A DNA stretch of 64,000 nucleotides. Origin: Anisus vortex (Eukaryota > Mollusca > Gastropoda > Planorbidae). Positions 1 through 11,972 of this stretch are shown piece after piece (the stretch's first letter is position 1; each line of letters opens with the position of its first letter). The DNA lies in assembly GCA_949126835.1 (NCBI GenBank), contig OX421495.1:27529721-27593720 (forward strand), read 5' to 3'. The translations under genes were made by a program, and so were the position numbers. Below the pieces are notes generated by a model that saw nothing but the letters and a program-made list of their open reading frames with translations, was not told the DNA's origin and searched no databases.

Positions 1-998
1 TGAGCCTGTGTGTGTTGCTTTTGGAGGCGGTACTCCAGGTAGCTGATCCATATTCCATTATCGGTCTGACATATCCAGTGTATACTTGTTTGAAGATTTT
101 GCTGTTAGCTCCCCAGTCTGTCCCTGACAGCTTTTTCATTACTGCCAACCTCCTGGTAGCCCGGCTCTCTGTTTCCTTGATGTGTGTGTTCCATGTCAGT
201 CTTTTGTCTAGTTTGATACCTAGATATGTGGGCGTGTCTTCTTGGGGATTGATTTTGTTGTTAATTTTTAGCTGGAGTGTCCCTTTGTTTGTGGAGAGCG
301 AAAAGCAAGTTGCAACAGTCTTGGAGCAGTTTATTGTCACACCCCAATCTACAGCCCATTTGCCTATTTTGTTTAGGGCTTCTTGCATCCTTATTGAGGC
401 AGCTGGTATTCTGAGGCATTCCATAGTGTGAGGTCATCAGCATGAAGTGCTCGATTGATTTTGAGTGGTATGTTGTCTACTATATCATTAATGAAGATGT
501 TAAAGAGAGTTGGGGGGACAACGCCTCCTTGTGGGACTCCTTCCCTAATTTTGACTAAGTGGCTCAGATTGTTTTGGAGCTTTACCCTGGCAGTTCTGTG
601 ACTGAGAAAGTTGCTTAGCCAGTCAAACATTTTACCTGTTATGCCTGCATTTAGGAGCTTAACTAGCAGCCCTTTCTTCCAGAGAGGTCGATAAATGTTG
701 CTACCACTTTTTCTTTCATTTGAAAGGCATTTTCAATGGATTGAGTTAGGTGAATTAGCTGATCCTCTGTACTTCTGTTTTTCCTGAAGGCTGATTGTTC
801 TTTGATGATTATGTTGTTTGATTCTAGGTGCCACATAAGCCTTTTGTTGATCATCCTTTCCAGTGTCTTTCCCAGGCAGCTCAGTAGGCTGATTGGTCTG
901 TGGCTGTCTTTTTGTTTGAGGTCCTTTTGCTTTTTTGGGATGGGGATGATTATTGCCTCTTTCCAGGCAGTAGGAAAGCTGCCCGAATTCCACGACTT
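1..998 (-). pseudogene. Jockey-like LINE reverse transcriptase, broken, runs off left edge
   Basis: Read on the minus strand, the frames follow the order of a non-LTR reverse transcriptase. The early finger region lies near 1000-850 (AWKEAIIIPIPKKQK, RPISLLSCLGKTLERM). Next come FRKNRSTEDQL near 790 and GVPQGG with HADDLTLW near 540-450. The thumb/C-terminal part, with KLSGTDWGANSKIFKQVY and RPIMEYGSATW, lies near 130-20. Around 670-680 a small deletion removes the DLxxAFD catalytic segment and shifts the frame. A second shift near 430 separates the HADD part from the C-terminus. The copy is dead. The endonuclease half is absent, and the 3' end lies outside the window. The Jockey assignment rests on remembered family motifs. 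Confidence 0.8.
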
Positions 999-2413
999 TT
1001 TTCATATCTAATGTGCTACAAGTGGTTTGTTGACACATACCCTTTTCATATGTAATGTGCTACATATGGCATGTTTACATACCTTTTTCATATCTAATGT
1101 GCTACAAGTGGCATGTTGACACATACCCTTTTTAATATCTAATGTGCTACAAGTGGCATGTTTGCACATACCCTTTTCATATGTAATGTGCTACATATGG
1201 CATGTTCACATACCCTTTTCATATCTAATGTGCTACAAGTGGTATGTTGACACATACCCTTCATATCTAATGTGCTAGAAGTGGCTTGTTGACACATACC
1301 ATCTTTTAACATCTAATGTGCTACAAGTGGCCTGTTGATAAATACCCTTTTTCATATCTAATGTGCTACAAGTGGCAGTGGACACATGCCCTTTTCATAT
1401 CTAATGTGCTACATATGGCATGTTCACATACGCTTTTCATATCTAATGTGCTACAAGTGGTATGTTGACACATACCCTTCATATCTAATGTGCTAGAAGT
1501 GGCTTGTTGACACATACCCTTTTAACATCTAATGTGCTACAAGTGGCCTATTGATAAATACCCTTTTTCATATCTAATGTGCTACAAATGGCATGTTTAC
1601 ACAGACTTTTTTAAATATCTAATGTGCTACAAGTGGCATGTTTACACATACCCTTTTCATATGTAATGTGCTACCGATGGCATGTTGACACATACCCTTT
1701 TCATATCTAATGTGCTACATGTGGCATGTTGACACATACCCTTTTCATTTCTAATGTGCTACAAGTGGCATGTTGACTGACAAATACCCTTTTTCATATC
1801 TAATGTGCTACAAATGGTTTGTTGACACACACTCTTTTATATCTAATGTGCTTCAAGTGGCATGTTGACTGACACATACCCTTTTCATATCTAATGTGCT
1901 ACAAGTGGCATGTTTACACAGACTTTTTTCATATCTAATGTGCTACAAGTGGCATGTTGACACATACCCTTTTTCATATCTAATGTGCTACAAGTGGCAT
2001 GTTGACACATACCCTTTTTCATATCTAATGTGCTACAAGTGGCATGTTTACAGACTTTTTTCATATCTAATGTGCTACAAGTGGCATGTTTACACATACC
2101 CTTTCCATATCTAATGTACAATTGGCATGTTGACTGATACATACCCTTTTCATATCTAATGTGCTACAAGTGGCATGTTGACACATACCCTTTCCATATC
2201 TAATGTACAAGTGGCATGTTGACTGATACATACCCTTTTCATATCTAATGTGCTACAAGTGGCATGTTGACTGATACATACCCTTTTCATATCTAATGTG
2301 CTACAAGTGGCATGTTGACACATACCCTTTTTCATATCTAATGTGCTACAAGTGGCATGTTGACACATACCCTTTTTCATATCTAATGTGTTCTACAAAT
2401 GGAATGTTTACAC
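999..2413. repeat. ~43-bp minisatellite, about 33 units
   Basis: Tandem units carry the core CATATCTAATGTGCTACAAG followed by a variable TGGCATGTTGACACATACCC part. Lengths are about 40-47 bp because of small indels such as an extra GACT. The array sits exactly between the LINE fragment and the hAT end. Short open frames inside it are by-products of the repetition. Confidence 0.95.
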
Positions 2414-5180
2414 CAGGGGTGTGCAACAATTTATATTGATGGAACTTTGGAAAGACAAAGAGGGCCAGTTATCATAGCAAAATGTTATCTCGTGATAACT
2501 ATAGTCAAGTACATTGTAAATATATATGGAAATAAAATAAAGATAATCAAATATTGCGGTTTTTTATAATATTGCGGTATTTTATTAATGTGAAACTTGG
2601 AATTTAGTATTTTGCACAATTTATTAAAGTCTGCTCTAACTGATATGGTAGCAACTCAAAGCTGACTTGTTAGACGTTCATCTGTGAGCTTAGTTCGGTA
2701 TCGACTTTTAATTAATTTTATTCTTGCTCACAACAATATGTGCTGCCAAACAGTGAGATTATTTTCCTGGCATGTTGCTCTAAATTCAGATGATTTCCAC
2801 ATAAATAGTTTATGTAAAAAATCTACAAGACCTTGCTATTATATGCTCTTCTCAAGTCCATATCAAACTGCAAGTCTATCAACTCCATTTGACAGATCTC
2901 AGGACTGTCCTCTGGTACAAGATCAAATGGTTGAGAAAACAGCTTAAAATCATTTTCACATTTTCTTAAATCATCGATAAATCTGTTTGTAAATTCAGTA
3001 CACAACTTGTCAACATTTTCAGCATATTTGTAGCCATCAAAATCTGCTAATTCTGCTTTCTGAGAGCCAGAGTAAGAAAATGAGTGAGTGTTGTTCTATT
3101 CAACTGGGTCTTAAAATGTTGTAATTTTTTCTCAAATAAAGAAATGTGTTCGTTCATACATCTTGTTCACCAACTGATGTTTACCTTGTAGTTTCACATT
3201 TAAATCTAACAGATGTTGTGTGATGTAAGTTAGAAAAGCATGGCCATTTAAACAGTCATCATTGCTTAAATAGGCAACATCTTGTTGCTTTTTTATCATA
3301 ATCTATTTAATATCCTCTCTTAAGGGTAAGGACTACAGTGAAATTGATCTAAATGTCAGAAAATTCAATTTTTTAGTTTTTGTCTAAGTTGTATACTTTA
3401 ACTATTCCTGGATCTAAAACATATAGTTCGAAAATTTTTGTAACATTATTTAAATGTATAAATTGCATTTGTAATAGGTATACATCAGAATTTTTTTTTT
3501 TTTTTTAAATAAATTTACACTACAGTAATATAAAAATGGGTTTAATTATATATTAATATACCTACATCAAATTAAAGGTTAACATCTTGTCTTTGTGGGG
3601 GAAAAATCTTACAACAAACTTTTTGTATTAACTTCCTTATTTATGAACCAATCTTTATGACATTTTTTACGTACATTTATTACATGTTAATAATCATAGT
3701 TACAGGATGAATTTTTGAAGAGTTATAGTTTTCCTTAAATTAAATTTTAATTAAAAATATTTGCAATTAAATAATTTTTTTCATATGTCCTACTAAAAAA
3801 TTCATATAAATTTTATTTATCAATTTAACCAAATTTCATCCACAAAGTTTTTAAAGATAGTCTATAACTTATAAATATTTCCGCCAAATTGCAATACATT
3901 ATCTTGATAAATAATCAAGTTGATAAATTTTTTATTGCGCGGTAAATCGTTAATTTAAAAAATCCAAAATGGCCGCCATTTCCATCACAATCATCAGAAA
4001 TGATTTTTTTAAGGTATGCTTACTCGGACCTGTTTATTCTATCTATATACCAAAAATGGTCATGATGCGTGCACAAATAAAAAAAGAGCTCTCTACTGGC
4101 TCCCCTTCCCTTAAGTTCCAAAATCTTTTCAAAGTTGTAGCTCTACTAAGCCAATGAACTGCAGTAAAATATTGAATATAATGGTAATCAGAGTCCAGTT
4201 GTTGTAAACAATACTATACTTAAATTGTCGATGGTTCAGTCCACGAGCGCGAATGTAATTCACACACCGAATCACATCTTTCATGACATCTGTAAAACCA
4301 ATTACCTTTGTGCACAAGTTTTCCTTGTGTAAAATGCAGTGATTAACCACAACCCCTTCTGTACCAATTTGTGTCCAAGAACATCTTTGTGAATCCATTG
4401 ATTCTACCTGTCAGTGTGCTCCATCAGTTGTCAAACCACAGTTTTGAAGGGTCAAGGTCAAATTTCACCATCAGCCTCAATTCTTCTTTACTTATGTCAT
4501 GACCAGTAGTTGTTGAAGACATATTGGCCATGTCTAAAAATTCTTCAATGGCTTCAAAATTGTCATTAACGCCACGTACGAATACAACCAATTGTGCAGT
4601 GTCACTTACATATGTGCTTTCATCTAGTGCTAAACTATATGTTGCACGTTTCTGTACCCGCTCTGTTAAGGTTTTAGCAATGTTTTCTACAAATTGATTG
4701 ATCCTTTGTGACACAGTAAACTTAGACAAACTGGTGTGATGCACTAAATACTTCTTCTCAGGATATTCTATATCAGTAAATATGTCCAAGAAACTTTTGA
4801 TCAATTCTCCATTGTTGAAGGTTTTCCACTTCTCTTTAATTGATTCGCACATTTTTAACCTAAGCTTTGTAACAAGTTCAGAGTCTCTTTTATAAGTAAT
4901 GAATGTACTTTGGTGTTTTTTAACTGACTTAGTCATCTGTTCTAGTTTGTCCACTCGAGCTAGCCCTACTATTGCATCATATATGGCTGAGTGTTGTGTT
5001 GTATAATGGCGTTTTTTTTGTTGTATTATTTCATTACGGTTAGTGTACTTTGGCAGATGACACATACTTCACCATGGTTGTGCTGAAAAACAATGTATTT
5101 TTTTTGCCCCAGTCATTGTTAAAAATTCTTCCCTCATCATCAATTTTCCGTTTTTTAGTAGCAGACTTCTTAACATGCAT
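2414..5180 (-). pseudogene. hAT-superfamily transposase remnant (ZBED5/GTF2IRD2-type)
   Basis: The minus strand begins with ATG at 5178-5180 and a KKRKIDDEGRIFNNDWGKK segment typical of BED-finger hAT transposases. A 213-codon open stretch follows (5065-4424) with YSLALDESTYVSDTAQLVVF, the first catalytic Asp region. Later fragments include HCILHKENLCTKV and IRARGLNHRQF (about 4340-4230). After the interrupting element come KRFWNLREDIK, QDVAYLSNDD and LQFDMDL (about 3320-2830). Stops and frame changes show it is inactive. A hAT-like terminus CAGGGGTGTGCAACAATTT starts at 2414. I could not find its partner beyond 5180. Confidence 0.85.
3324..4110. mobile_element. 787-bp TTAA-flanked element (piggyBac-type, non-autonomous) inside the hAT
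   Basis: TTAA lies at 3320-3323 and again at 4111-4114. The ends are imperfect inverted repeats, GGGTAAGG on the left and GGGAAGGG as the complement of the right end. Removing the insert and one TTAA rejoins the transposase reading frame (KRFWNL to REDIK), so the empty site can be read directly. TTAA target duplication is the hallmark of the piggyBac superfamily. No transposase is encoded. A short + ORF at 3969 shows no recognisable domain. Confidence 0.7.
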
Positions 5181-6180
5181 AAAATATGAAGGTAGGCATA
5201 TGTCAAAACATCTGAAACTTTGAATTATTTAAAACATAATGAATCAGAAAATGAACAATAAGGAAACTGTAATTAATTAGCCAACAGTGTGTCTTGGTAT
5301 AGTTTTAACATCACAGGCACAGTGTTTGACATAGGGTTTTTTATAAAATTGGTACAGTGTACAGTACTGTACACCATGTAAAGCCAAGTGTGTCAAAAAA
5401 ATTGCATACAACTCACAAAAGATGGGATATACGTATAAATCACCATAGTTTTAATAATGTCGGGCCTACTCACCGATTAAAAAAAGTAACATCCTTGAAG
5501 AAATTTCCGCCATTTTGTTTCTACTGTCACTGATCAATATATATAATTACCGTGAGTTTGTTTATTTATTTAGATGTTTGTTTCTGCTCTATATTCTCCT
5601 AAGACGTTTGACTAATCGGGTTAAAAGTTAAATGTATAAATTGGAAACGTCCTCCAAAAGAATTTTTTTTTTATCAACAATATTGCTTAATTCGTTAATT
5701 AATTAAAAAAAAAATAATTAAATCTATTACCGAATGATGACCCTTTCAAATGCTTTCAAATTTAGTCTGTTTCGGGACCGGGTTTTCCCATACTGCGAAA
5801 TATTGCTGTGTAGTATTTTTAACTTTTTTTATTGTTTGGTATTTGTTTTCTATTTTTTTCCTTTTGACAGTTTTATTGTTAGTTTTATATTATTTTTATA
5901 TTATTATTATTAATAAGAAGTCAAAAGCTTGACAGCAACAAGTCATATGTATAATGTGTAAAATTGCAACAACATAGATTCTGTTCTGATCTATTTATAG
6001 AGCAGTGGCGCAGTAAGTTTTAAGCCCAATTTTGTTTATATTGATAAGTGTGGTGGAAATGTTAGATTTCCCTGTCTTCACTTTGCTCAAACCAATTTAT
6101 TAAGAAGGCGCAATCCATTCTTTTTATAGCTCAGTGGGCCTACTTCATTACATTTAAGATTTAGTTTATCTACTAGTTTA
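5181..6180. other. No gene seen; AT-rich flank
   Basis: Low-complexity A/T sequence, with no conserved domain in any frame. A 60-codon hydrophobic ORF at 5750-5932 comes from T-rich sequence. The right part of the hAT probably extends some way in. Confidence 0.6.
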
Positions 6181-6184
6181 CAAA

Positions 6185-7302
6185 TGTTGGGACCGGTTCC
6201 TTATAGAGGAGGGGCGGGTCTCTGGTTTGCGCAGCCTCGGCTCTACCCAAGGCGACTTAAGTCTAATGCCGAAAAGGTAACTAAAAAGGTCTAACTGTAA
6301 CAACTTATAACTAGACAGAATAATAAAAAGTAACTATCTAACCACAAGAAGAAAGAACAAAAAAGGAGATTTACAGAAAATACTAGATCTACATAAATTT
6401 TATTCAAAGAAAATAGACCTAAAACAAATCTCAACCAGAACAACACTGTACTGGTAAAGAAAGATAAATAAAATCATTATAATATGAACTAATAATAATA
6501 ACAGTCACAAAGTTTAAAATACATGAATAAATAACTCTCAAAACAAGTTTTAACAATGAAATTTTAGTTAACCTAAAATTGATTTACATGACTATGTACC
6601 ACTCATTCAAATAATATTAATAAAATAAAAGCATTACAGGTGAGACGGAAACAAGAACCTGTGACAATTACTGCTGACCTCCTGATCAGCAACAAAAAAT
6701 ACCACTTTTTACCAATTAAGTATCAAATCACAAACAAGGGTGAATACAATTATAATAGTAATTTTGAATAATATTCAAATTCAAGATGTCTTGAGTAATA
6801 AATATAGATAGGCCTACTAGTATAATAAAATACAACGTGGTGGGCTACAAATAGTACAAGCTAAAGAAACCTGGCGCCTAAAGGCACTCCAAGATATATT
6901 TAAAAAACCGCATGTATAAGGTTACACATTCACGCATGATAGGCCATAGGATATTGTATTAAAAAAAGAGATAAATGGCACAGCGTAAAAATATAAAATA
7001 AAAAGTTCATTACCGTCTTCCAACAAGCAAGATACCTTACTTTGTCTTTCACACGACAACAAATCATTAGGGCTGCAACCCTCAATGAATTAGACAGCAG
7101 TCTCTCTCTCTCTAATCAAACACAAAATCCCTCCCTATTTATATAAAAAGTACCGGTAGTCGAAAACGAGGCGAAAACAACTAGAACTAGAACCTAAGCT
7201 TAGAAACAACCCAACCTGCTGCCAACTTACAAATAAATATAAAAATAATATAAAAAAACATATCCAGCCGTTGCACTGAGGATTTTAACCCTACGGGTTA
7301 CA
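6185..7302 (-). repeat. LTR copy 1 (3' outer LTR in element orientation)
   Basis: 1118 bp, TG...CA. It contains a minus-strand TATA box (TATATAAA at 7138-7145). Its first 76 bases in element orientation encode the last 25 codons, including the stop, of the adjoining gag ORF. By eye it differs from LTR copy 5 at about four positions or fewer. Confidence 0.93.
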
Positions 7303-8891
7303 TTCACCCCCGCTTTTAAGTATGCAGACTCTGCATACAACACAGAAAAAAACTTAGCTGGGGACAGACCTGTCTCTCCAACATGATGCAGTCTAATACA
7401 TACACCAACTACTGCATTAAACAATGCAAAAAAACAATCTATAATGAAATGACAGATTAATTTGTAACCTAAAGAAATGACACTACATAAAAAAAGAAGC
7501 GAGAATGGATCTACCCATTCAATTCTGCCATCCATCTTGGCTTTGGCATTCATAGCTGGCTCCAATACTTTCACTTGTGAGCTCCCCCTCTGGGCCTCTA
7601 GAGGTCGCGAACAATGCACATTTTGTATAAGCTTATTATACCCTTCTCTTGATTCTCCTGGTTCCACAAGCTTCATGTGAACCAAGCTAGTGTCCATACT
7701 AGATGACTTTATACTTATACTGGTCAATTTTGAACTAAGGTCCTCCTTCACTGGGGCGCTAGGGTTCACCTTGGTCAGGCTGCTGGGTGAGCTGCTGTAG
7801 CTTTCTCCGGGCTGCGGTGGTGAAGGCACTGAACTATTCTGGTGTGGGCTGTTTTGCCCATGAATGAGACTTGGGTCTCGAACAGCCTTAGACAGTACCT
7901 GTACACAGGGAGACGGTGGACTATGATAGTCTGCGTGTTGCAAGTTCATAGTATTGCAGTGGCTCCTAACATGACCTGAGCGATTTGTTTTGGGCATTTG
8001 GCGACGTGTCATGGCTCTTGTCGACTCAATGGTGTGTTCATTATGGTATAATTTGCATCTCCTGGCAAAGTGTCCCACCTGTCCACAGCTAAAACACACC
8101 ATTGACTTACTATTACTAGGCTGTCCCTGCCTGGCCTTCCTAAACTTTTGCGACTCCACTAACTGCGTCAACCTCACCATTTGGTCAGGTAATGCACCAA
8201 GCTGTGCTACCTGATCCTGTAGCAGGCTCAGTTTGGTCACCTGTTCTTGCAGGCAATTAATCCTGGCTAACAGGCTGTCTGTTGCCGCCAGGAGAGACGT
8301 CGGTTGCACTGACAAAGACACCAGACTGGGCTCGCTGTTAGCATCTTCATCCCCTGATAACCGGATTGCCAGAAAAGAGATGTCAGGATCTGTGAAGACT
8401 CTATCTTGTATCTGTCTTTGTAGTTGCTTTGAGAATAAGTGTTCTGCAAAATAGTCCCTGAGAAAAATCATATCAGTCACAGGGGCCTGAAGCTCTTTCT
8501 GGTGAGAGGTGATGGCTCTAAAGGCCAACTGTAGCCGGTGCGAGTAAGAGCATACAGTTTCGGCAGGGGCTTGCACAACCTGGTGCAGAGCACCCATCAG
8601 CTGGGCGCAGTTCCGCCTCTCTCCGTAAATTTCCCGAAGGAGGGCGATGATTCTGGTCGGGTCACTGGTGGAATCCTTCCCGTGGCAGTAAAGTTCTGCT
8701 ATCACTGTGTCGCCCAGTCGATTCCACAGTAGGAGCATTTTGTCCTTCTCATCTAGGACCCTTCTGGACAGCCAAAGTTCTTTGACTTCCAGGATGAACT
8801 GCTCCACCTCTGACGCTGGACCATCCCCATAGAAGTGACGGACGTTCACTTCCCAGGAGGGTAGAACCGTGACTGCTGCCACTCCTGCCAT
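7227..8891 (-). CDS. Gag polyprotein, copy 1
   Basis: This 554-codon ORF encodes a retrotransposon Gag. The N-terminal 60-180 region (LLLWNRLGDTVIAELY, LLREIYGER, SYSHRLQLAFRAI) resembles the PNMA/Gypsy capsid family. A leucine-rich heptad-like stretch follows at about 203-245. A CCHC zinc knuckle has C266, C269, H274 and C279, for nucleic-acid binding. Then comes a Ser/Pro-rich tail (320-400). A strongly hydrophobic segment at about 463-498 could span a membrane. Residues from about 530 on are encoded within the LTR. The ATG at 8891 follows a 187-nt leader after the upstream LTR. No pol follows. M99 is shared with copy 2. Confidence 0.9.
   Translation of the reverse strand: MAGVAAVTVLPSWEVNVRHFYGDGPASEVEQFILEVKELWLSRRVLDEKDKMLLLWNRLGDTVIAELYCHGKDSTSDPTRIIALLREIYGERRNCAQLMGALHQVVQAPAETVCSYSHRLQLAFRAITSHQKELQAPVTDMIFLRDYFAEHLFSKQLQRQIQDRVFTDPDISFLAIRLSGDEDANSEPSLVSLSVQPTSLLAATDSLLARINCLQEQVTKLSLLQDQVAQLGALPDQMVRLTQLVESQKFRKARQGQPSNSKSMVCFSCGQVGHFARRCKLYHNEHTIESTRAMTRRQMPKTNRSGHVRSHCNTMNLQHADYHSPPSPCVQVLSKAVRDPSLIHGQNSPHQNSSVPSPPQPGESYSSSPSSLTKVNPSAPVKEDLSSKLTSISIKSSSMDTSLVHMKLVEPGESREGYNKLIQNVHCSRPLEAQRGSSQVKVLEPAMNAKAKMDGRIEWVDPFSLLFLCSVISLGYKLICHFIIDCFFALFNAVVGVCIRLHHVGETGLSPAKFFSVLYAESAYLKAGVNVTRRVKILSATAGYVFLYYFYIYL
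7303..7317 (-). other. Polypurine tract before 3' LTR
   Basis: Minus-strand AAAAGCGGGGGTGAA abuts the LTR start. This is the expected position of the plus-strand primer in an LTR retrotransposon. It recurs at each interior-LTR junction at +2894 steps. It is also translated as part of gag. Confidence 0.75.
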
Positions 8892-9057
8892 TCTGGTTGA
8901 GATTTGTAAAAGACCCTATCCTCCCTTAAAAGACTGGTCCTAAGAGTAATTAAAAAACTAAAAGAGACTAGACCTATATCAGAAAAGAAGAAGATTGGTA
9001 GACTTTAAAGGAAATAGGAACAGACCTACAAGTTTACCACGTAGACATTAAGCGCAA

Positions 9058-9076
9058 ACCCCACTCGTTGCTACCA
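9058..9076 (-). other. Primer-binding-site candidate
   Basis: On the minus strand TGGTAGCAACGAGTGGGG starts two bases after the LTR end (CCAACA). A TGG start complements the CCA end of a tRNA. The implied tRNA 3' end, with CCCCACT before the acceptor stem, looks most like a leucine tRNA. That tRNA identity is a guess. It is repeated in all four interiors. Confidence 0.55.
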
Positions 9077-9078
9077 AA

Positions 9079-10196
9079 TGTTGGGACCGGTTCCTTATAG
9101 AGGAGGGGCGGGTCTCTGGTTTGCGCAGCCTCGGCTCTACCCAAGGCGACTTAAGTCTAATGCCGAAAAGGTAACTAAAAAGGTCTAACTGTAACAACTT
9201 ATAACTAGACAGAATAATAAAAAGTAACTATCTAACCACAAGAAGAAAGAACAAAAAAGGAGATTTACAGAAAATACTAGGTCTACATAAATTTTATTCA
9301 AAGAAAATAGACCTAAAACAAATCTCAACCAGAACAACACTGTACTGGTAAAGAAAGATAAATAAAATCATTATAATATGAACTAATAATAATAACAGTC
9401 ACAAAGTTTAAAATACATGAATAAATAACTCTCAAAACAAGTTTTAACAATGAAATTTTAGTTAACCTAAAATTGATTTACATGACTATGTACCACTCAT
9501 TCAAATAATATTAATAAAATAAAAGCATTACAGGTGAGACGGAAACAAGAACCTGTGACAATTACTGCTGACCTCCTGATCAGCAACAAAAAATACCACT
9601 TTTTACCAATTAAGTATCAAATCACAAACAAGGGTGAATACAATTATAATAGTAATTTTGAATAATATTCAAATTCAAGATGTCTTGAGTAATAAATATA
9701 GATAGGCCTACTAGTATAATAAAATACAACGTGGTGGGCTACAAATAGTACAAGCTAAAGAAACCTGGCGCCTAAAGGCACTCCAAGATATATTTAAAAA
9801 ACCGCATGTATAAGGTTACACATTCACGCATGATAGGCCATAGGATATTGTATTAAAAAAAGAGATAAATGGCACAGCGTAAAAATATAAAATAAAAAGT
9901 TCATTACCGTCTTCCAACAAGCAAGATACCTTACTTTGTCTTTCACACGACAACAAATCATTAGGGCTGCAACCCTCAATGAATTAGACAGCAGTCTCTC
10001 TCTCTCTAATCAAACACAAAATCCCTCCCTATTTATATAAAAAGTACCGGTAGTCGAAAACGAGGCGAAAACAACTAGAACTAGAACCTAAGCTTAGAAA
10101 CAACCCAACCTGCTGCCAACTTACAAATAAATATAAAAATAATATAAAAAAACATATCCAGCCGTTGCACTGAGGATTTTAACCCTACGGGTTACA
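9079..10196 (-). repeat. LTR copy 2
   Basis: 1118 bp, shared by the two neighbouring interiors. It carries a G where copies 1, 4 and 5 have A (CTAGGTCTAC against CTAGATCTAC), a variant shared with copy 3 only. Confidence 0.93.
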
Positions 10197-11785
10197 TTCA
10201 CCCCCGCTTTTAAGTATGCAGACTCTGCATACAACACAGAAAAAAACTTAGCTGGGGACAGACCTGTCTCTCCAACATGATGCAGTCTAATACATACACC
10301 AACTACTGCATTAAACAATGCAAAAAAACAATCTATAATGAAATGACAGATTAATTTGTAACCTAAAGAAATGACACTACATAAAAAAAGAAGCGAGAAT
10401 GGATCTACCCATTCAATTCTGCCATCCATCTTGGCTTTGGCATTCATAGCTGGCTCCAATACTTTCACTTGTGAGCTCCCCCTCTGGGCCTCTAGAGGTC
10501 GCGAACAATGCACATTTTGTATAAGCTTATTATACCCTTCTCTTGATTCTCCTGGTTCCACAAGCTTCATGTGAACCAAGCTAGTGTCCATACTAGATGA
10601 CTTTATACTTATACTGGTCAATTTTGAACTAAGGTCCTCCTTCACTGGGGCGCTAGGGTTCACCTTGGTCAGGCTGCTGGGTGAGCTGCTGTAGCTTTCT
10701 CCGGGCTGCGGTGGTGAAGGCACTGAACTATTCTGGTGTGGGCTGTTTTGCCCATGAATGAGACTTGGGTCTCGAACAGCCTTAGACAGTACCTGTACAC
10801 AGGGAGACGGTGGACTATGATAGTCTGCGTGTTGCAAGTTCATAGTATTGCAGTGGCTCCTAACATGACCTGAGCGATTTGTTTTGGGCATTTGGCGACG
10901 TGTCATGGCTCTTGTCGACTCAATGGTGTGTTCATTATGGTATAATTTGCATCTCCTGGCAAAGTGTCCCACCTGTCCACAGCTAAAACACACCATTGAC
11001 TTACTATTACTAGGCTGTCCCTGCCTGGCCTTCCTAAACTTTTGCGACTCCACTAACTGCGTCAACCTCACCATTTGGTCAGGTAATGCACCAAGCTGGG
11101 CTACCTGATCCTGTAGCAGGCTCAGTTTGGTCACCTGTTCTTGCAGGCAATTAATCCTGGCTAACAGGCTGTCTGTTGCCGCCAGGAGAGACGTCGGTTG
11201 CACTGACAAAGACACCAGACTGGGCTCGCTGTTAGCATCTTCATCCCCTGATAACCGGATTGCAAGAAAAGAGATGTCAGGATCTGTGAAGACTCTATCT
11301 TGTATCTGTCTTTGTAGTTGCTTTGAGAATAAGTGTTCTGCAAAATAGTCCCTGAGAAAAATCATATCAGTCACAGGGGCCTGAAGCTCTTTCTGGTGAG
11401 AGGTGATGGCTCTAAAGGCCAACTGTAGCCGGTGCGAGTAAGAGCATACAGTTTCGGCAGGGGCTTGCACAACCTGGTGCAGAGCACCCATCAGCTGGGC
11501 GCAGTTCCGCCTCTCTCCGTAAATTTCCCGAAGGAGGGCGATGATTCTGGTCGGGTCACTGGTGGAATCCTTCCCGTGGCAGTAAAGTTCTGCTATCACT
11601 GTGTCGCCCAGTCGATTCCACAGGAGGAGCATTTTGTCCTTCTCATCTAGGACCCTTCTGGACAGCCAAAGTTCTTTGACTTCCAGGATGAACTGCTCCA
11701 CCTCTGACGCTGGACCATCCCCATAGAAGTGACGGACGTTCACTTCCCAGGAGGGTAGAACCGTGACTGCTGCCACTCCTGCCAT
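10121..11785 (-). CDS. Gag polyprotein, copy 2
   Basis: Same 554-codon gag as copy 1, with the identical protein as translated, including M99. The DNA differs at a few silent or shadow-frame sites, for example near 11100 and 11264. The ORF is intact from ATG to the stop inside LTR copy 2. The zinc knuckle is complete. Confidence 0.9.
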   Translation of the reverse strand: MAGVAAVTVLPSWEVNVRHFYGDGPASEVEQFILEVKELWLSRRVLDEKDKMLLLWNRLGDTVIAELYCHGKDSTSDPTRIIALLREIYGERRNCAQLMGALHQVVQAPAETVCSYSHRLQLAFRAITSHQKELQAPVTDMIFLRDYFAEHLFSKQLQRQIQDRVFTDPDISFLAIRLSGDEDANSEPSLVSLSVQPTSLLAATDSLLARINCLQEQVTKLSLLQDQVAQLGALPDQMVRLTQLVESQKFRKARQGQPSNSKSMVCFSCGQVGHFARRCKLYHNEHTIESTRAMTRRQMPKTNRSGHVRSHCNTMNLQHADYHSPPSPCVQVLSKAVRDPSLIHGQNSPHQNSSVPSPPQPGESYSSSPSSLTKVNPSAPVKEDLSSKLTSISIKSSSMDTSLVHMKLVEPGESREGYNKLIQNVHCSRPLEAQRGSSQVKVLEPAMNAKAKMDGRIEWVDPFSLLFLCSVISLGYKLICHFIIDCFFALFNAVVGVCIRLHHVGETGLSPAKFFSVLYAESAYLKAGVNVTRRVKILSATAGYVFLYYFYIYL

Positions 11786-11972
11786 TCTGGTTGAGATTTG
11801 TAAAAGACCCTATCCTCCCTTAAAAGACTGGTCCTAAGAGTAATTAAAAAACTAAAAGAGACTAGACCTATATCAGAAAAGAAGAAGATTGGTAGACTTT
11901 AAAGGAAATAGGAACAGACCTACAAGTTTACCACGTAGACATTAAGCGCAAACCCCACTCGTTGCTACCAAA

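Noticed and set aside
6003..6030. Possible hAT start CAGTGGCGCAG
   Set aside because: No matching end or target duplication located.
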